Shown piece by piece: positions 61,015-64,000 of a stretch of DNA of 64,000 nucleotides (positions are counted from its first letter, which is position 1; every line of letters starts with the position of its first letter). A program made the position numbers and the translations under genes. The notes under the pieces are model-generated. The model was not told the DNA's origin. It saw only the letters and a list, made by a program, of their open reading frames with translations, and did no database searches. The stretch comes from Phaseolus vulgaris (lineage: Eukaryota; Streptophyta; Magnoliopsida; Fabales; Fabaceae): positions 42,143,524 through 42,207,523 of the forward strand of contig NC_023758.2 in assembly GCF_000499845.2 (NCBI RefSeq), written 5' to 3'.

Positions 61015-61630
61015 AATTTTGTGTATCTAGTGAATATGCTAAGATTTGAGTTGAGATAATCCTTGTAAGTGGATCTTTGGCATTGGTTTCTCTAAGTTTT
61101 AATGTGGCATATTATGGTATATTTTCATAAAATATGAATATTATCGAGTATTTTTGTAGTGTAATAAGATATATTGGGTAAGTAAATTAAAACATTTATG
61201 TGATATTATAAGGAATACCGCGTAAGTAAATCAGAGCACTTAAAGAGGTTGGGATTTTGTGCATTTAAAACACATTAATTATGTTATGACGAAATTGCTT
61301 ATTCCTGACATTATTTTAACAAGATCACCGAATTGGGTCTAGACCCACTTTAACGCATTGAGCCTGTTCGGTCAGCCTTATCGGGCTATCTGATGGGTCG
61401 ATCTACTCAGCCCAATTCCCTGTAGTCCCAGAAATGAAGAAGGTCGTCATGTTTGACTTAGACCTCAAATTGCCATAATGAAGGAGATCGACTTACCCGA
61501 CTTGAACCTCAAGCTACCAAAATAGAGAAGGTTAACATACTCGATTTTCTCACGATTTAAATCAAAATAAAATACATCCAACTTGAACTTTATTAGTATG
61601 TATCCGATTAAATACAAGACGGTACACAAC
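61015..61630. repeat. Long direct repeat, right copy (LTR-like)
   Basis: This is the counterpart of 58467-59160. It is shorter because it has a single 'tttatgtgatattataagga' unit. Substitutions are frequent, so the pair is old. Confidence 0.75.
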
Positions 61631-63854
61631 AAAATTTGTAATTTTTATTCTTCTGTAACAAAAAATTTAATACGTCTACAATATCATGTTGACTTTATTA
61701 ATGTTTAAATTAATATGAAATTAACACCCCAACAAAACAATGATTAACTTATGTTACATTAGCTTCACATAACAATAAAAACACTTTATTTAATAAAAAT
61801 AATAGACTAGATCGAAATCAATTATGAAGTCAAAATGTTAACTGATTAGACATAAATTTAATTGATTACAAGAACATTCTAATAAATTAAAACATGCATG
61901 GCCTCATGTCTAATCCATGATAGCTTCCTCCACTTATACACGTTATTTCCAATGTTTCAAATCCATCCACACGGTCAGAACCCATTTCCGTACAATTACA
62001 AATTAAGGGTTAAATTTGTAATTATAATTCAACCCAGAATTTCCATAATTTTCTTCACAATTTAAGGGGAACCATTCTTCCCTCCTCCCTATTCTTTTTC
62101 TCCTTTCATATCACTACAAATCAATACAATTAATCATGAAAAATAGTTACACTTTCTCAGCTTTCAAATTCATTTAAAGAGTAAATAAATCCAACAAAAA
62201 AACCTTGAAATGAATAGACTCCACCTATCCACATGTTTCGAAGTTATTTTTAAACTGTAATAAAATGGAAAAGGGTTATAATAATAAGTCATGGAATCTT
62301 TCACACATGCTGTAACAAATAATAAACTCCTTAACTAAACATGTTATAAAAAACAATTTAAATGAACTTGGTAAAGAAATACCCTCCTCAAAATTCATTT
62401 AATAGTAAAGGCATATCACCAAGATGTGTGGTTTTAAATCAATAGTAAAAATTCACAGAATCATAAGTTCTTGCTTGTACAATTAAAAAATGACATAATT
62501 TAATTTAATACAGTTTTAAATTAATATTAGAGAAACAATGTGGTACACACTATTATAAAGGAAATTTTAATTCATACTCATTATCACAAAATTAATTTAA
62601 AAATTAAATTTATACCCACTTATATAATATTATACTTTTATCATATTACTAATTATTTTGCAATCTTCATGCCACACACAATGCAATAAATCATTAAAAT
62701 TGTTTTGCATTTAGTAAAATTGAAAAGTTTTGTCCCCAGATACATTTTTAATGGAAAAAAGTAGAAGTAAGAAAAAATTAGGTTATTTTTTTTATTGACT
62801 TATTTTTTCAAATTCATCTCATTATTTTAAATATTTTTAATTTGATTCTATTTTTAAAAAATACTTTAAACTGATGACAACCACACCATATGTTATAATA
62901 TATTAAATGAATAATAAATAACAGGTCACCAGTAAAAAATAACTTGGATTTATAAAAGCCACATAACATTTCAATAATACTGTTAATATAAATTTGCCAC
63001 AAAAAAACTACATTTACTTATTTTTTCAAATAATAAAATTAAATTGATATAATTCAAAATAATAATAAAAATGTGATTCAGAAGTAATTTTTTCAAACTA
63101 ATACGCTTCCAAATAATAAAATTATGCCAATAATAATAATAATAATAATAATTATTATTATTAATTATTTATTGATTTGGACATAAAGTCAGAATCGCTG
63201 TCATAAGTTACAGTGATATTAATAATTGATGTTATAAGTGACATGTGATAATGTTTTGAGTATAGCCATTGTTACATGTCCTCTAGTTCACCTCCAATAA
63301 TTTGTCTCTTTTTTCCACACCAACAACAAAATATCCATTAAATATCTTGACAGAAACATGAATCATTGATTCTAAATTTATCAATGGAATATTATTATTC
63401 TCACTCTCAAATGCCAAAGTATTTATCTTTGGGTATTTCAATGTTAAGTGGACAATTTTTTCCTATTGTGTATTTTTATAGATGTGAATGATTGGATCAA
63501 GTTGCTTATATCTAATTCATGTGAATGATTGTTCTGGAAGATTGCAATTTTTATAATATTAAAAAAATGTCATTTTGCACACTTTTATTGAAGATGTTAC
63601 TGTGTTGTTATTTATAGTGTTGAAATCTCTTCTAACAAATCATCAAATCTCTTAACAAAATATATCTCTCACCACTAAAAGATCGAACATGAAGCAATCT
63701 CTATAAATTTGTCAACAAATGAAGATCTAGTGATAAGATTCGCTGTATATGATGATACTGATAAATATTTTATATCTGTAATATATAAATCATCATATTT
63801 TTCTGTCATATTCAACTAGTGTACCACATCCTTGCCGACACATGCAATTCCCCG
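61631..63854. other. AT-rich intergenic sequence
   Basis: No gene is supported. An (AAT)n stretch meets (ATT)n at 63133-63165, forming a small perfect palindrome. Confidence 0.45.
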
Positions 63855-64000
63855 ACAACTAAATTAAAATTATTAAATAACAACTAAAATTTAAAGATAA
63901 TTTTTTTTAATTACTATATTAATTAAATTAAATATTATTTTAAAATTTTAAAAAATTATTAATATTTTAAATAAATTTATTATTAATAAAAAATTATAAA
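63855..64000. mobile_element. Left arm of another inverted-repeat element, cut by the window edge
   Basis: 'ttattaaataacaactaaaa' followed by 'tttaaagataa...ttactatattaattaaatta' matches the left arm of the family seen at 2258 and 38136. The partner arm would lie beyond 64000. Confidence 0.5.

Overview
This is AT-rich plant nuclear DNA. Genes carry GT-AG introns, retroelements and inverted-repeat elements are interspersed, and microsatellites are common. The protein families are plant-specific: SnRK2 kinase, SPARK-type receptor kinase, UPF0496/BPS1-like protein and a chloroplast COG0354 protein. A dispersed repeat ending near 'gatgtgggac' resembles repeats I associate with phaseoloid legumes. 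A bean/Vigna/soybean-type genome is therefore my best guess, by inference only.

Five genes look intact, and their exons were joined by hand with reading phase checked at every junction: (1) an SnRK2-type Ser/Thr kinase, + strand, 12650-16728, nine exons, 310 aa; (2) a UPF0496/BPS1-like protein, - strand, 20315-21503, two exons, 318 aa; (3) an intronless SPARK-domain receptor-like kinase of the At1g11050 type, - strand, 30539-32446, 635 aa; (4) a chloroplast COG0354/YgfZ-IBA57-type protein (At1g60990 type), - strand, 34645-45356, twelve exons, 423 aa; (5) the kinetochore protein NUF2, - strand, 51820-56078, eleven exons, 460 aa.

The first 11 kb is a graveyard. It holds a CACTA transposase scrap, an inverted-repeat element, and a truncated anthranilate synthase beta-subunit gene. 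A partial copy of the SnRK2 gene (exon 5 to the end of intron 7) is split inside exon 6 by about 4 kb of unrelated fragments: nitronate monooxygenase, hAT transposase, GSK3/shaggy kinase and an EF-hand protein. The SnRK2 copy ends where exon 8 should begin, and a 1.7-kb satellite of 10- and 19-bp units takes over there.

Other repeats include a deleted Ty1/copia element with both LTRs (25.6-28.1 kb). A second copia relic, itself hit by a CACTA-ended inverted-repeat element, lies in intron 9 of the COG0354 gene. A GC-rich 26-bp minisatellite sits inside a 3.2-kb element with inverted ends, and a 496-bp Mutator-like element with a perfect 9-bp target duplication has jumped into that array (48.2-51.4 kb). 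An inverted-repeat element has a telomere-like centre (57.3-58.4 kb). A pair of 0.6-0.7-kb direct repeats flanks a 59-bp tandem array (58.5-61.6 kb).

The five intact genes have no evident common pathway; this is ordinary plant gene spacing and not an operon. The notable content is the repeat and gene-fragment structure. I found no convincing new protein system.
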